64,000 bases of DNA from an uncultured bacterium (GTDB lineage Bacteria; Bacillota; Clostridia; Lachnospirales; Lachnospiraceae): contig CAJMON010000001.1 in assembly GCA_905214955.1 (NCBI GenBank), positions 1-64,000 of the forward strand, given 5' to 3'. A program made the position numbers and the translations under genes. The notes beneath the pieces were generated by a model, which had not been told where the DNA came from, made no database searches, and worked only from the letters and a program-made list of their open reading frames with translations. Below, piece after piece: positions 35,404 through 44,114 of the stretch (positions are counted from its first letter, which is position 1; every line of letters starts with the position of its first letter).

Positions 35404-37035
35404 ATGAAGGCATATCAGCTGAAACTGACATTCACAGAAGCATCATCCAGCAGATGGTGCAGGCTTCTGGTCCCGACAAAGCTTTCTTTTTCCCAGCTAA
35501 GCGTGGTGATCAATACCTGTTTTTCTCTGGAAAATGGAGAATTCAGCTTTGTCTTTGAAAAATCAGAGACGAAACTTTCAGAGGGGGAACTGGACGAAAC
35601 GTCCAGGCTGTGGGAAGCGGATGCCTCCATGGTACTGGTGGAAAACTATTTTGAACAGGAAAAAGCCTGCGCCTACTGGTGGAAGAATCTTGCACCGGCA
35701 GTGATTGAGATTGAATGGGAAGCAGCTGTTTTGGACAGAAAAGAGTGCTTTCCAGAGATTGTGGAAGTGGAATCCAAAAGCCAGGAAGAAGACAACAGTG
35801 ATCTTCAGAAAGTCAATGAGAAGCTGGCAGGAATGCAGCTTTTAAAACAGTCCAGCGGCCCGATGACCCAGAAGCAGATTTGTGACAGTCTGGATAAAGG
35901 ATTTTTCAGAATCCGGGGAGGGCATCCACGGGAGAAAGAACTCATTGAAGGAATGATGCGAACCGGCAGGTCAGGCACCATGGAACCAGTGTTTGCCTGC
36001 TATGAAAAGAAAGATTTGGCACAGATTGCAGAAAATCACGGGCTTGCTGGATTTTCCGAACTTGGGAAAAAAAGCCTGATCCGCTATGTGTACAGCCGGG
36101 TCATGGATCCGGCTGTGATGAGCAGGTACCTGCTGTATATGACGGAAAAAGAAAGTCGGGCATTCAGACGGGCCATCGCCATGGGCGGCCGCGTCCGGGA
36201 CAACGACTGCAGCGTATTTGATTATGCAGGATGCGGCGGGTATGTGGGATTCCGCAGTCGGACAGAAATTGAGATTCCCAGAGAAGTATGCCAGGCTTTT
36301 GCAGATCTGGACGACCAGGAATTTGAAAAAAAGCGGGAAAAGACCAGAAAGGTGCTGAATTATTTAAATACAACAGCCAGTCTGTATGGTACCTGTCCCA
36401 TGCACTTTGTGCAGATGCTTTACAAGAAAAACGAGGACAGCTGTTTTTCTATGAAAGAGGCAAAGAGAGTAGAAGCAGAGTGTCCCACAGCCAGAAAAGC
36501 ATTTCTGATTAAGGAAAACAGAGTGATTCTGCTGGACATTGAAGAAGAACGGATGGAAGATGTCTATTTGGAGATACAGAGAGATCTGTCTTATTATGAG
36601 CCGGATGCCAGGACGGTGTTTGTTATGGGAGAAGAAAATTACCTTCCCTTTGACAGTTATATGGAAGCATTGGAAGCCGTTCTTTGGAACCTGACAGGAG
36701 AAAAAGGAGCAAGGATTCGACAGCTGTGCGGAGATATTCAATATTATGCACGGATGGGAAATCAGATTGAAGATGTGATCGCTTATCTGGAAGAATGCGG
36801 AGTTAGAATTTCCTCTGCGAAGATGCTGAGACTGAAAACTGTGATGGAAGATCTCTGGGAGCATACCCGGATGATATCCTACAGAGGACATACACCGGCA
36901 GAATTAAAGAAAACAGAGGAACAGAAAATTGTCCGCTTTTCCACCTGGAGCACACTGCGGATTCATCCCAATGATCTCTGTCCCTGTGGTTCGGGAAAAT
37001 GCTATAGAAAATGCTGCGGCAGAAAAAAAGTATGA
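35404..37035 (+). CDS. pRiA4b ORF-3-like / SEC-C domain protein
   Basis: The 543-aa cytoplasmic product has an N-terminal segment (about 1-130) resembling the plasmid pRiA4b ORF-3 family, a long helical middle region of unknown role, and a C-terminal SEC-C zinc-binding motif with CPCGSGKCYRKCCG at about 526-539. SEC-C motifs bind zinc and mediate protein contacts, as in SecA. The combined function is unknown. It lies 17 nt after glmS and its stop is 17 nt before the glycosyltransferase start, so it is probably co-transcribed. Confidence 0.75.
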   Translation: MKAYQLKLTFTEASSSRWCRLLVPTKLSFSQLSVVINTCFSLENGEFSFVFEKSETKLSEGELDETSRLWEADASMVLVENYFEQEKACAYWWKNLAPAVIEIEWEAAVLDRKECFPEIVEVESKSQEEDNSDLQKVNEKLAGMQLLKQSSGPMTQKQICDSLDKGFFRIRGGHPREKELIEGMMRTGRSGTMEPVFACYEKKDLAQIAENHGLAGFSELGKKSLIRYVYSRVMDPAVMSRYLLYMTEKESRAFRRAIAMGGRVRDNDCSVFDYAGCGGYVGFRSRTEIEIPREVCQAFADLDDQEFEKKREKTRKVLNYLNTTASLYGTCPMHFVQMLYKKNEDSCFSMKEAKRVEAECPTARKAFLIKENRVILLDIEEERMEDVYLEIQRDLSYYEPDARTVFVMGEENYLPFDSYMEALEAVLWNLTGEKGARIRQLCGDIQYYARMGNQIEDVIAYLEECGVRISSAKMLRLKTVMEDLWEHTRMISYRGHTPAELKKTEEQKIVRFSTWSTLRIHPNDLCPCGSGKCYRKCCGRKKV

Positions 37036-37052
37036 CAGAAGAAGGAAGCCAA

Positions 37053-37997
37053 ATGAAGAAATTATCGGTAGTGATACCGGCCTATAATGAAGAAAAAATG
37101 GTGCCAAAGACGGCGAAGACTGTGAGCGGCCTTTTGAAGGCACATCAGATTCCCTATGAGTTGATCTTTGTCAACGATGGTTCCAAGGATGGAACCTGGC
37201 AGGAGATTGAAAAGGCAGTCAGTACCTATCCTGGAATTACCGGTGTACAGTTTTCCAGAAACTTCGGAAAAGAATCGGCGATTCTGGCAGGACTTGCAAC
37301 GGCAACAGGAGACTGTTGTGCAGTTATGGACTGCGATCTTCAGCATCCGCCGGAAACCCTTCTGGAAATGTACCGCCTCTGGAGCGAGGAAGGGTATGAG
37401 ATTGTGGAAGGCGTCAAGCACAGCAGAGGAAAAGAAAGTGCACTTCACAAAGCCAGCGCCGGGATGTTTTACAAGATCATGACCAAAGCAGTAGGCATTG
37501 ATATGTCCAGGGCATCGGATTTTAAACTGATGGATAAAAAAGCGGTGGAAGCGCTGCTTGTCATGCCGGAGCGGAATACCTTTTTTAGAGCCCTGTCTTC
37601 CTGGATTGGATATCGAACCACCAGTGTGGAGTTTGATGTGCAGGAGCGGGAAGAGGGAGAATCTAAGTGGTCCACCTGGTCCCTGATCAAGTACGCACTG
37701 CGCAATATTATCGGATTTTCCACAGCTCCCATGCAGATGGTCACCGTGGCTGGAGTGCTGGTATTGTGCATGGGCATCATCTTAGGTATTCAGTCCTTGT
37801 ACAAATATTTCCGGGGACATGCCCTGGAAGGATTTACCACAGTGATTCTGCTGCTGCTGATTATTGGCAGTATCATCATGATCAGCCTTGGAATCATCGG
37901 CTGCTACATCTCTAAGATTTATGAGGAAGTGAAAGGACGTCCAAGATATCTGGTGTCCAGAAAAATTGTCAGCACCGTACCAGAGAATGAAAAATAA
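37053..37997 (+). CDS. GT2 glycosyltransferase, DPM1/GtrB-like
   Basis: A membrane-anchored family 2 glycosyltransferase that probably transfers a sugar from a nucleotide donor to undecaprenyl phosphate. The 314-aa product has a GT-A domain with VIPAYNEE, VNDGSKDG and the metal-binding MDCDLQHPPE, then two C-terminal membrane helices around 228-248 and 262-285, the layout of GtrB/ArnC proteins. ATG at 37053 is preferred because GAAGGA lies 7 nt upstream; in-frame ATGs at 37011 and 37032 overlap the preceding gene. The sugar is not determinable. Confidence 0.9.
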   Translation: MKKLSVVIPAYNEEKMVPKTAKTVSGLLKAHQIPYELIFVNDGSKDGTWQEIEKAVSTYPGITGVQFSRNFGKESAILAGLATATGDCCAVMDCDLQHPPETLLEMYRLWSEEGYEIVEGVKHSRGKESALHKASAGMFYKIMTKAVGIDMSRASDFKLMDKKAVEALLVMPERNTFFRALSSWIGYRTTSVEFDVQEREEGESKWSTWSLIKYALRNIIGFSTAPMQMVTVAGVLVLCMGIILGIQSLYKYFRGHALEGFTTVILLLLIIGSIIMISLGIIGCYISKIYEEVKGRPRYLVSRKIVSTVPENEK

Positions 37998-38007
37998 GGA
38001 AAAAAGA

Positions 38008-38053
38008 AAACCGGATATTTGGCAGAAGTTTTCTGCCAGGTATCCGGTTTTTG
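38008..38053. terminator. Bidirectional terminator between convergent genes
   Basis: AAACCGGATA at 38008-38017 pairs with TATCCGGTTT at 38041-38050, with inner TGGCAGAA/TTCTGCCA pairing. T-rich tails exist on both strands, so it can end transcripts from both sides. Confidence 0.88.
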
Positions 38054-38099
38054 TTGCCAAGCATATCAAGAATTGGTCTGGTGGACCGATTTTGATTGA

Positions 38100-39020
38100 T
38101 TATTTGTAAAGAGGAGACTGGTAAACACCAGCATCGATGAGTGCTTTGAAAGAATTTACTACAGACTCTTTGTCCTCTTTGTAGGTAACGCCGAACCATT
38201 TGTCGTGGGTTTTTAAAACGGTAACGGAAGCTTTTCCTTCTTTCAAACGCTGGTCCACAACAGCGGGGATCAGATACTCTGCTTTTACATCGCCTTCTTT
38301 GATGTTGGAGAGGAACTCCTTGAAGCCTTCTTCCAGAATGTCGAAGAGTTCCGGAGTGAAGCCCCACATATTCATAGATACCAGAGAAGCGGGATCTAAC
38401 GGAGTGAAGCCGCCCTTGCCGTCCGGAACACCAGCACCGGTTTCGGTTTTGTAAATATCAGAAGTTTCGGTTACGCCAGCAAGATTGCCCTCAGAATCTA
38501 CTTTGCATACGCCACGGGTAACAGCACCGTTCTCGCTTAAGGTGTTGCCAAGGATAAAGCCTGCCATGCAGTAATGGGAAATGCCGTCTGCAGGAGCATC
38601 CTGTACCAGGAAATCATGAATCTTGACAAAGCCTTCTTTTCCATAATAATCGTCTGCATTGATGACAGCGAAAGGAGTATCGACGATATCCTTGCAGCAG
38701 AGGATGGCATGTCCGGTGCCGAAGGGTTTCTTACGGCCTTCCGGTACGGAAAAGCCTTCGGGAAGAGCATCCAGCTCCTGGTATGCGTAAGCGACATCGG
38801 CTACTTTCTCGATGCGGTTTCCAATGACTTCTTTGAAATCTTTCTCCAGATCTTTGCGGATGATGAAGACGATGCGGTTGAAACCTGCCTCTAAAGCATC
38901 ATGGATGGAATAGTCCATGATGATCTCACCGGAGGGACCTACCGGGGCAAGCTGTTTGATTCCGCCGCCAAAACGGCTGCCGATTCCTGCAGCCATGATT
39001 ACAAGCGTTGTTTTTTTCAT
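38100..39020 (-). CDS. Sugar-phosphate nucleotidyltransferase-like protein
   Basis: The 306-aa product is a cytoplasmic nucleotidyltransferase of the NTP_transferase fold. The N-terminal nucleotide-binding signature reads MAAGIGSRFGGGIKQL, and the NADDYYG segment supplies the metal-binding Asp residues. It probably activates a sugar 1-phosphate, though sequence alone does not fix the sugar; it is not a standard GalU or RmlA. The start has GGAG upstream on the minus strand, and the longer open frame to 39149 is not supported. It is the only clear minus-strand gene, diverging from the polysaccharide operon. Confidence 0.85.
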   Translation of the reverse strand: MKKTTLVIMAAGIGSRFGGGIKQLAPVGPSGEIIMDYSIHDALEAGFNRIVFIIRKDLEKDFKEVIGNRIEKVADVAYAYQELDALPEGFSVPEGRKKPFGTGHAILCCKDIVDTPFAVINADDYYGKEGFVKIHDFLVQDAPADGISHYCMAGFILGNTLSENGAVTRGVCKVDSEGNLAGVTETSDIYKTETGAGVPDGKGGFTPLDPASLVSMNMWGFTPELFDILEEGFKEFLSNIKEGDVKAEYLIPAVVDQRLKEGKASVTVLKTHDKWFGVTYKEDKESVVNSFKALIDAGVYQSPLYK

Positions 39021-39054
39021 AAAAATGAATCTCCTTTGTATGTTTGGTAAAAAT

Positions 39055-39082
39055 AGTATACCATAGAGCAGAGAAAATGTCA
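39055..39082 (-). promoter_or_regulatory. Predicted promoter for the minus-strand nucleotidyltransferase
   Basis: On the minus strand TGACAT (39082-39077) and TATACT (39060-39055) are separated by 16 bp, 35 nt before the start codon. Confidence 0.5.
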
Positions 39083-39175
39083 TGGTGAAAAGTGACATAC
39101 TTTGTGCCAAAGAGGATAAAAAGCGTGTAAAAAACGCAGAGATCTCCAAAAATCTGGGAAGCCAGGCGAAAGGTC

Positions 39176-39204
39176 TTGCCGATTAGTGGAAGGTTTGATA
39201 TAAT
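39176..39204 (+). promoter_or_regulatory. Predicted promoter of the polysaccharide operon
   Basis: TTGCCG at 39176-39181 and a consensus TATAAT at 39199-39204 with a 17-bp spacer, about 92 nt upstream of rfbC. No other promoter of similar quality was noticed before 55423, so rfbC to the GT2 gene ending at 55405 may be one transcript of about 16 kb. Confidence 0.75.
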
Positions 39205-39295
39205 ATAACAATGCCAAACATGTATTCATCAGAAACAGCAGTGCCAGGTGCACTGCTCATTCGTATGAAGGAAAATCGAGAGGAGAAACATAGAA

Positions 39296-39859
39296 ATGGG
39301 AAAAATTACCGTAGAAACATGTGAAATCGAAGGTCTGAAAGTGATTACACCCACCGTATTCGGTGATGAACGTGGCTATTTTATGGAGACATACAATTAC
39401 AACGATTACAAGGCAGCCGGAATCGACATGGAGTTTGTACAGGACAACCAGTCTGCATCCAAAAAAGGCGTTTTAAGAGGACTGCATTTCCAGATCAATT
39501 ATCCTCAGGACAAGCTGGTGCGTGTAGTAGCAGGCGAAGTGTTTGATGTGGCTGTGGATATGAGAAAAGGATCTCCGACTTTTGGAAAGTGGTTTGGTGT
39601 GCTGCTGTCTGCAGAGAACAAAAAACAGTTCTTTATCCCGAAGAACTTTGCACACGGATTTGTTGTATTATCTGATCATGCAGAATTTGCTTACAAGTGT
39701 ACGGACTTCTATCATCCCAACGATGAAGGCGGACTGGCATGGAACGATCCTGAGATCGGTGTAGAATGGCCGATCCCGGAAGGAATGGAACTGACAATTT
39801 CTGAGAAAGATAAAAAGTGGGGCGGTATTTCCCAGTGGGTAAAGGAGCACAATGCTTAA
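39296..39859 (+). CDS. rfbC: dTDP-4-dehydrorhamnose 3,5-epimerase
   Basis: This cupin-fold enzyme makes dTDP-4-keto-L-rhamnose, the third step of dTDP-L-rhamnose synthesis. The 187-aa product shows the catalytic His in RGLHFQ, and the FAHGFVVLSD and VEWP segments of the family. GAGGAG lies about 11 nt upstream. The other rhamnose genes (rfbA, rfbB, rfbD) are not in this window, so they must lie elsewhere. It overlaps the exporter permease by 8 nt. Confidence 0.95.
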   Translation: MGKITVETCEIEGLKVITPTVFGDERGYFMETYNYNDYKAAGIDMEFVQDNQSASKKGVLRGLHFQINYPQDKLVRVVAGEVFDVAVDMRKGSPTFGKWFGVLLSAENKKQFFIPKNFAHGFVVLSDHAEFAYKCTDFYHPNDEGGLAWNDPEIGVEWPIPEGMELTISEKDKKWGGISQWVKEHNA

Positions 39860-40649
39860 AGACATTTACGAAAACCGCCGGATGATTTTCAAGCTGGCGA
39901 AAAATGATTTCAAAACCAGATATGCAGGTTCTGTGTTCGGTACTGTCTGGGCATTTGTACAGCCTCTGGTGACCATTGCTGTCTATTACTTTGTATTTGG
40001 ATATGGCCTGAAAGGAGGTACGGATACCGGTTCAGAGGTTCCCTTTGTACTGTATCTGGTATCTGGAATTGTGCCCTGGTTTTATTTTCAGGAAGGATGG
40101 ATGAACGGAACTAGTTCTCTCCTGGAATATAGTTACCTGATCAAAAAAGTGGTCTTCAATATAAACGTACTTCCGGTAATCAAGCTGGTTTCGGCCAGCT
40201 TTGTCCATCTGGTGTTCCTCTGTATCAGCTTTCTGCTGTTTGGATTTTTTGGATGGCTGCCGGATTTGTACTATCTGCAGATTCTGTATTATTACCTGTC
40301 ACTGACCATTCTTCTGCTGGCACTGTGCTATATCACCAGTGCAGTTGTGGTGCTCTTCCGGGATCTTGGGCAGATCATCAACATTGGACTGCAGGTTGGT
40401 GTGTGGCTGACTCCGATTATGTACGAACCGGCGGTATTCTTTAAATCCCATCCGGCAGTGATTCAGCTGTTAAAGATCAATCCGGTCTATTACATTGTAA
40501 ATGGCTACCGGGACGCATTCATCAACAAGCAGTGGTTCTGGGAGCATCCCAGGTGGACCCTGTATTTCTGGATTGTGACGGCTCTTCTGCTGATCTTTGG
40601 AAAATGGGTATTTGAACGTCTCCGTCCGCATTTTGCAGATGTCTTATAA
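39852..40649 (+). CDS. Polysaccharide ABC transporter permease (Wzm-like)
   Basis: The membrane half of an ABC-2 type exporter for a lipid-linked polysaccharide or teichoic acid-like polymer. The 265-aa product has about six membrane helices and an N-terminal amphipathic segment (FKLAKNDFKTRYAGS) typical of Wzm/TagG proteins. It overlaps rfbC and is followed 20 nt later by its ATPase. Confidence 0.93.
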   Translation: MLKDIYENRRMIFKLAKNDFKTRYAGSVFGTVWAFVQPLVTIAVYYFVFGYGLKGGTDTGSEVPFVLYLVSGIVPWFYFQEGWMNGTSSLLEYSYLIKKVVFNINVLPVIKLVSASFVHLVFLCISFLLFGFFGWLPDLYYLQILYYYLSLTILLLALCYITSAVVVLFRDLGQIINIGLQVGVWLTPIMYEPAVFFKSHPAVIQLLKINPVYYIVNGYRDAFINKQWFWEHPRWTLYFWIVTALLLIFGKWVFERLRPHFADVL

Positions 40650-40669
40650 ACGATAAAGAGGAAACAGAC

Positions 40670-41929
40670 TTGGAAAACAACAAAGAAATATCCATTCAGG
40701 TAAAAAATATCAACAAAACATACAAATTATACAGCAAGCCTTCCGACCGTTTGCGGGAAGGGCTGGGGTTTGGAAAAAAGAAGCGCTATACCGAGTTTCA
40801 GGCGTTGAAGGATGTCAGTTTTGACGTATACCGGGGAGAAACCGTAGGCATTATCGGAACCAATGGTTCTGGAAAATCTACGATTTTGAAGATTATCACA
40901 GGGCTTTTAACTCCCACTGCAGGAAGCGTCACGGTAAACGGCCGTATTTCCGCACTTCTGGAGCTGGGCGCCGGATTCAACGGCGAATACAACGGCATTG
41001 AAAATATTTACTTAAACGGCACCATGATCGGATTTTCCGAAAAAGAAATTGACGAGCGGTTAGATGACATCATCAAATTTGCAGACATCGGTGATTTTAT
41101 CAATCAGCCGGTAAAGACGTATTCCAGCGGTATGTTTGTGCGTCTGGCTTTCGCAGTTGCCATCAACATTGACCCGGAAATTCTCATCGTAGACGAGGCC
41201 CTGTCTGTAGGAGACGTATTCTTCCAGGCAAAGTGCTATCACAAATTTGAAGAGTTCAAGAAAAAAGGAAAAACCATTCTCTTTGTAAGCCATGATTTAA
41301 GCAGCATCAGCAAATACTGTGACAGGGTTGTACTGTTAAACAGAGGCGACAAGGTGGCAGAGGGCGGCCCAAAAGAGATGGTGGATCTGTACAAACGTTT
41401 CCTGGTACATCAGGAAGACACTCAGCCGGTAACCACCTTTACACCAAACGACGGCACCTGGAGAGGCGGTCTTCAGCTGAATCCCCAGATTTCTGAATAT
41501 GGAGAGAAGCAGGCTGAGATCGTAGATTTTGGTATCTTTGATGAACATGGCAGACTGACCAATACCATCGAGAAAGGTACTCAGTGTACTTTTAAGATCA
41601 AGGTAAAATTTCTGCAGGATCTGACAGAACCTATCATTGCTTTTACGATCAAAGACTTAAAAGGAACGGAAGTTACCGGTACCAACACCATGCTGGAAAA
41701 AATCGAAGTGCCAGCAAAGAAAGGCAGCTGTGTGACGGTGTCCTTTACTCAGGCCATGGACCTGCAGGGACAGGAGTATCTGATTTCATTTGGATGTACA
41801 GGTTATCTGGCAGGAGAATTCCGGGTATTCCACAGACTGTATGATGCGTGCAGTATTACCGTGGTGTCTATCAAAAATACCGTGGGATTTTATGATATGA
41901 ATTCGAAAATTTCGGTTACAGAAGAATAA
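40670..41929 (+). CDS. Polysaccharide ABC transporter ATPase with C-terminal glycan-binding domain (Wzt-like)
   Basis: The ATPase half of the exporter. The 419-aa product has Walker A GTNGSGKST near 63-71, the signature YSSGM, Walker B ILIVDEAL near 173-180, then after about residue 280 a beta-sandwich resembling the Wzt_C domain (I-x-D-x-G pattern and GTNTM). In E. coli O9a/O8 this domain reads the modified end of the O-polysaccharide before export, whereas TagH-type ATPases lack it. Start is TTG with GAGGA upstream. Together with the following methyltransferase and kinase-like genes it suggests end-cap recognition. Confidence 0.92.
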   Translation: MENNKEISIQVKNINKTYKLYSKPSDRLREGLGFGKKKRYTEFQALKDVSFDVYRGETVGIIGTNGSGKSTILKIITGLLTPTAGSVTVNGRISALLELGAGFNGEYNGIENIYLNGTMIGFSEKEIDERLDDIIKFADIGDFINQPVKTYSSGMFVRLAFAVAINIDPEILIVDEALSVGDVFFQAKCYHKFEEFKKKGKTILFVSHDLSSISKYCDRVVLLNRGDKVAEGGPKEMVDLYKRFLVHQEDTQPVTTFTPNDGTWRGGLQLNPQISEYGEKQAEIVDFGIFDEHGRLTNTIEKGTQCTFKIKVKFLQDLTEPIIAFTIKDLKGTEVTGTNTMLEKIEVPAKKGSCVTVSFTQAMDLQGQEYLISFGCTGYLAGEFRVFHRLYDACSITVVSIKNTVGFYDMNSKISVTEE

Positions 41930-41943
41930 CAGGAGAGAGACGG

Positions 41944-42870
41944 ATGCAGGAGAAGATTGGAAATATAATTCTGGATGATACCTATTATGGGGGAGAAGAC
42001 CTGTACAGCGAAGGTGCCATAGAAGAAGAGCTTCTGGAAACAGCGAAAAACTGCCGGGACCGGGAGCTGGCAGAAGTAGTGGCAGCGAAAAAAAGCTGGC
42101 CTTTTCTGTATCATTTTTCTCCCATCCGTCAGAACATTGTAAGCTGGATTCCCTTTCAGGGAACCGACAATGTCCTGGAGATCGGAGCTGGCTGCGGAGC
42201 CATCACAGGAGCCCTGGCACAGAAGTGCGGCCATGTGACCTGTGTGGAACTGTCAAAAAAACGGAGCCAGATCAATGCCTGGCGGAACCGGGATTATGAC
42301 AATACAACGATTATGATTGGAAATTTCCTGGATGTGGAACCCCATCTGGGAACGTATGACTACATTACGCTCATTGGGGTGTTCGAGTACGCGGAAAGTT
42401 ATATGGGAGAAAAAGAGCCTGCCAAAACGATGTTGCAGTGTATGGCGAAACATCTGGCTCCAGGAGGAAAGATCGTCATTGCCATTGAAAACCGTCTTGG
42501 ATTAAAATATTGGGCGGGCTGTGCAGAAGATCATGTAGGAAAATATTTCGAAGGACTGGAAGGCTATCACAATACCAGGGGAGTGCGTACCTATTCCAAG
42601 AAAGAACTGACGGAAGTCATCTGCCAGTCCGGAGAATTCAAGACCACTTTTTATTATCCTTATCCGGATTACAAATTCCCATACTTCATTTATTCTGACA
42701 AATATCTTCCAAGAAAAGGAGAGTTAAAGGACAACAACCGGAACTTTGACATGCCAAAGATTCAGCTTTTTGATGAGACAAGGGTGTTTGATACACTGAT
42801 TGACAATGACCTGTTTCCGGAGTTTTCCAATTCGTTCCTGGTGATGGTGGAAAAGGAGGAGAAGCGATGA
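41944..42870 (+). CDS. SAM-dependent methyltransferase, putative glycan chain-capping
   Basis: A class I methyltransferase of 308 aa. The SAM-binding motif VLEIGAGCG is at residues 78-86, followed by an acidic CVELS loop and the LAPGGKIVIAIENRLG segment. It begins 14 nt after the Wzt-like gene, and its stop overlaps the next gene by 4 nt. It resembles the methyltransferase half of WbdD-type chain terminators, but its substrate is not shown. Alternatives are methylation of a sugar within the chain. Confidence 0.85.
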   Translation: MQEKIGNIILDDTYYGGEDLYSEGAIEEELLETAKNCRDRELAEVVAAKKSWPFLYHFSPIRQNIVSWIPFQGTDNVLEIGAGCGAITGALAQKCGHVTCVELSKKRSQINAWRNRDYDNTTIMIGNFLDVEPHLGTYDYITLIGVFEYAESYMGEKEPAKTMLQCMAKHLAPGGKIVIAIENRLGLKYWAGCAEDHVGKYFEGLEGYHNTRGVRTYSKKELTEVICQSGEFKTTFYYPYPDYKFPYFIYSDKYLPRKGELKDNNRNFDMPKIQLFDETRVFDTLIDNDLFPEFSNSFLVMVEKEEKR

Positions 42871-44114
42871 AACAGATCATTTATTCAAAGTTTTCCAATG
42901 AGCGGAACTACCGCTTTGCCATCCGCACCGATATCTGTGAGGATGAAAACGGACAGCGCAGCGTGCGGAAAGTATGTTCCTGTCCAGAAGGACAGCTTCA
43001 TATGACAGAGCTGTACCGGTGGTATCAGATATTTTCTGAGGCCTGCAAGGGTACTTGGCTTAGCTATAACCGGTGTGAGATCATTCCCGGAGGCGTGGAG
43101 TTAGAGTATGTAGAGGGAAAGACTCTGGAGGAATGCCTGGAAGAAGTGGAGAAGACCCAGGGAGTGGAAGCCGTGGCAGAGCTGTTTTTGAAGTATCTGC
43201 ATGCCATTCGGGATATGCACAGCTCCATGGAGTTTCAGGAAACAGCAAAATTTCGAAATGTATTCGGAGATTTTCTGGCAGATCCGAAAAAACTGGGACT
43301 GCGCTGCGCACCGGTGACCAATATTGACCTGATTTGCGAGAACATCCTTTTAAAGGACGGACAGGGAACCGTCATTGATTATGAATGGAGTTTTGATTTT
43401 CCAGTACCGGTGAACTATCTGCTGTACCGGAATATTTTTTATTTTCGGGAACATGCAGGCAGAAACTACTTGCTGAAATATGATTTCTACAAAGAACTGG
43501 GCATTACCAGGGAAGAAATTATTGCTTATGACAAGATGGAAGAAAACCTCCAGCACTATGTGTGCAGAGACCACATTCCGGTGAGGGATCTGTATGAGGA
43601 TGTAAGCCCAGGTATGTATCAGGTGGATTACACCTCCCACACAGAATGGCTGCAGATTTACTATGATGACGGAAAGGGCCTGCGGGAAGAGCATTCCAGA
43701 AAATTTGGTGTGAAGGATGGAAAGGTGGAGGGGAAATTGTTCCTGAAGCCGGAATGGAAGCTTTTACGTATTGATCCGGGAAGTGTCAGCGGATTCGTGG
43801 AGATTAAAAAACTGGAGATTGATGGAAAAGATATGACATCGAATCTTCAGGTGGCAGACGGCATCCGAAGCGGCTCTTATGTCTGCTTTACCCAAAACGA
43901 TCCCAATATGATGTTGGCAGAACTGCCGGAAAATGCAAGAGAGCTGGAAATTGCCTTACGGATCTGGCCAGTGGATCAAATTCCCATGGAGAAGGCCGCC
44001 CAGTGGGTATGGCAGCTGGAGGTTCAGAGTCAGACCTTAAAGCAGATGGAGAATACCAGAGTCTGGAAAGTATATCAGAAATACCGCGAAGCGGTCGAAA
44101 GGAAGCATTCATGA
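42867..44114 (+). CDS. Kinase-fold (APH/WbdD-like) protein, putative glycan kinase
   Basis: The 415-aa product has a phosphotransferase-type kinase fold. The candidate ATP lysine is K35 in VRKVC, the hinge-like segment is LEYVEGKTLEECL, the catalytic loop reads N152-I-D154-LICE-N159 and the second metal Asp is D171 in VIDYEW. The D-x4-N spacing matches active members; the usual His before the Asp is replaced by Asn. A beta-rich domain follows at about 270-385, then a charged helical tail. It overlaps the methyltransferase by 4 nt. The family assignment is by motif, so function is inferred. Confidence 0.72.
   Translation: MKQIIYSKFSNERNYRFAIRTDICEDENGQRSVRKVCSCPEGQLHMTELYRWYQIFSEACKGTWLSYNRCEIIPGGVELEYVEGKTLEECLEEVEKTQGVEAVAELFLKYLHAIRDMHSSMEFQETAKFRNVFGDFLADPKKLGLRCAPVTNIDLICENILLKDGQGTVIDYEWSFDFPVPVNYLLYRNIFYFREHAGRNYLLKYDFYKELGITREEIIAYDKMEENLQHYVCRDHIPVRDLYEDVSPGMYQVDYTSHTEWLQIYYDDGKGLREEHSRKFGVKDGKVEGKLFLKPEWKLLRIDPGSVSGFVEIKKLEIDGKDMTSNLQVADGIRSGSYVCFTQNDPNMMLAELPENARELEIALRIWPVDQIPMEKAAQWVWQLEVQSQTLKQMENTRVWKVYQKYREAVERKHS

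Noticed and set aside
40670..41929. TagH-type teichoic acid exporter ATPase
   Set aside because: The C-terminal ~140 residues resemble the Wzt glycan-binding domain, and no tag/tar genes are nearby; the Wzt-like assignment fits better.
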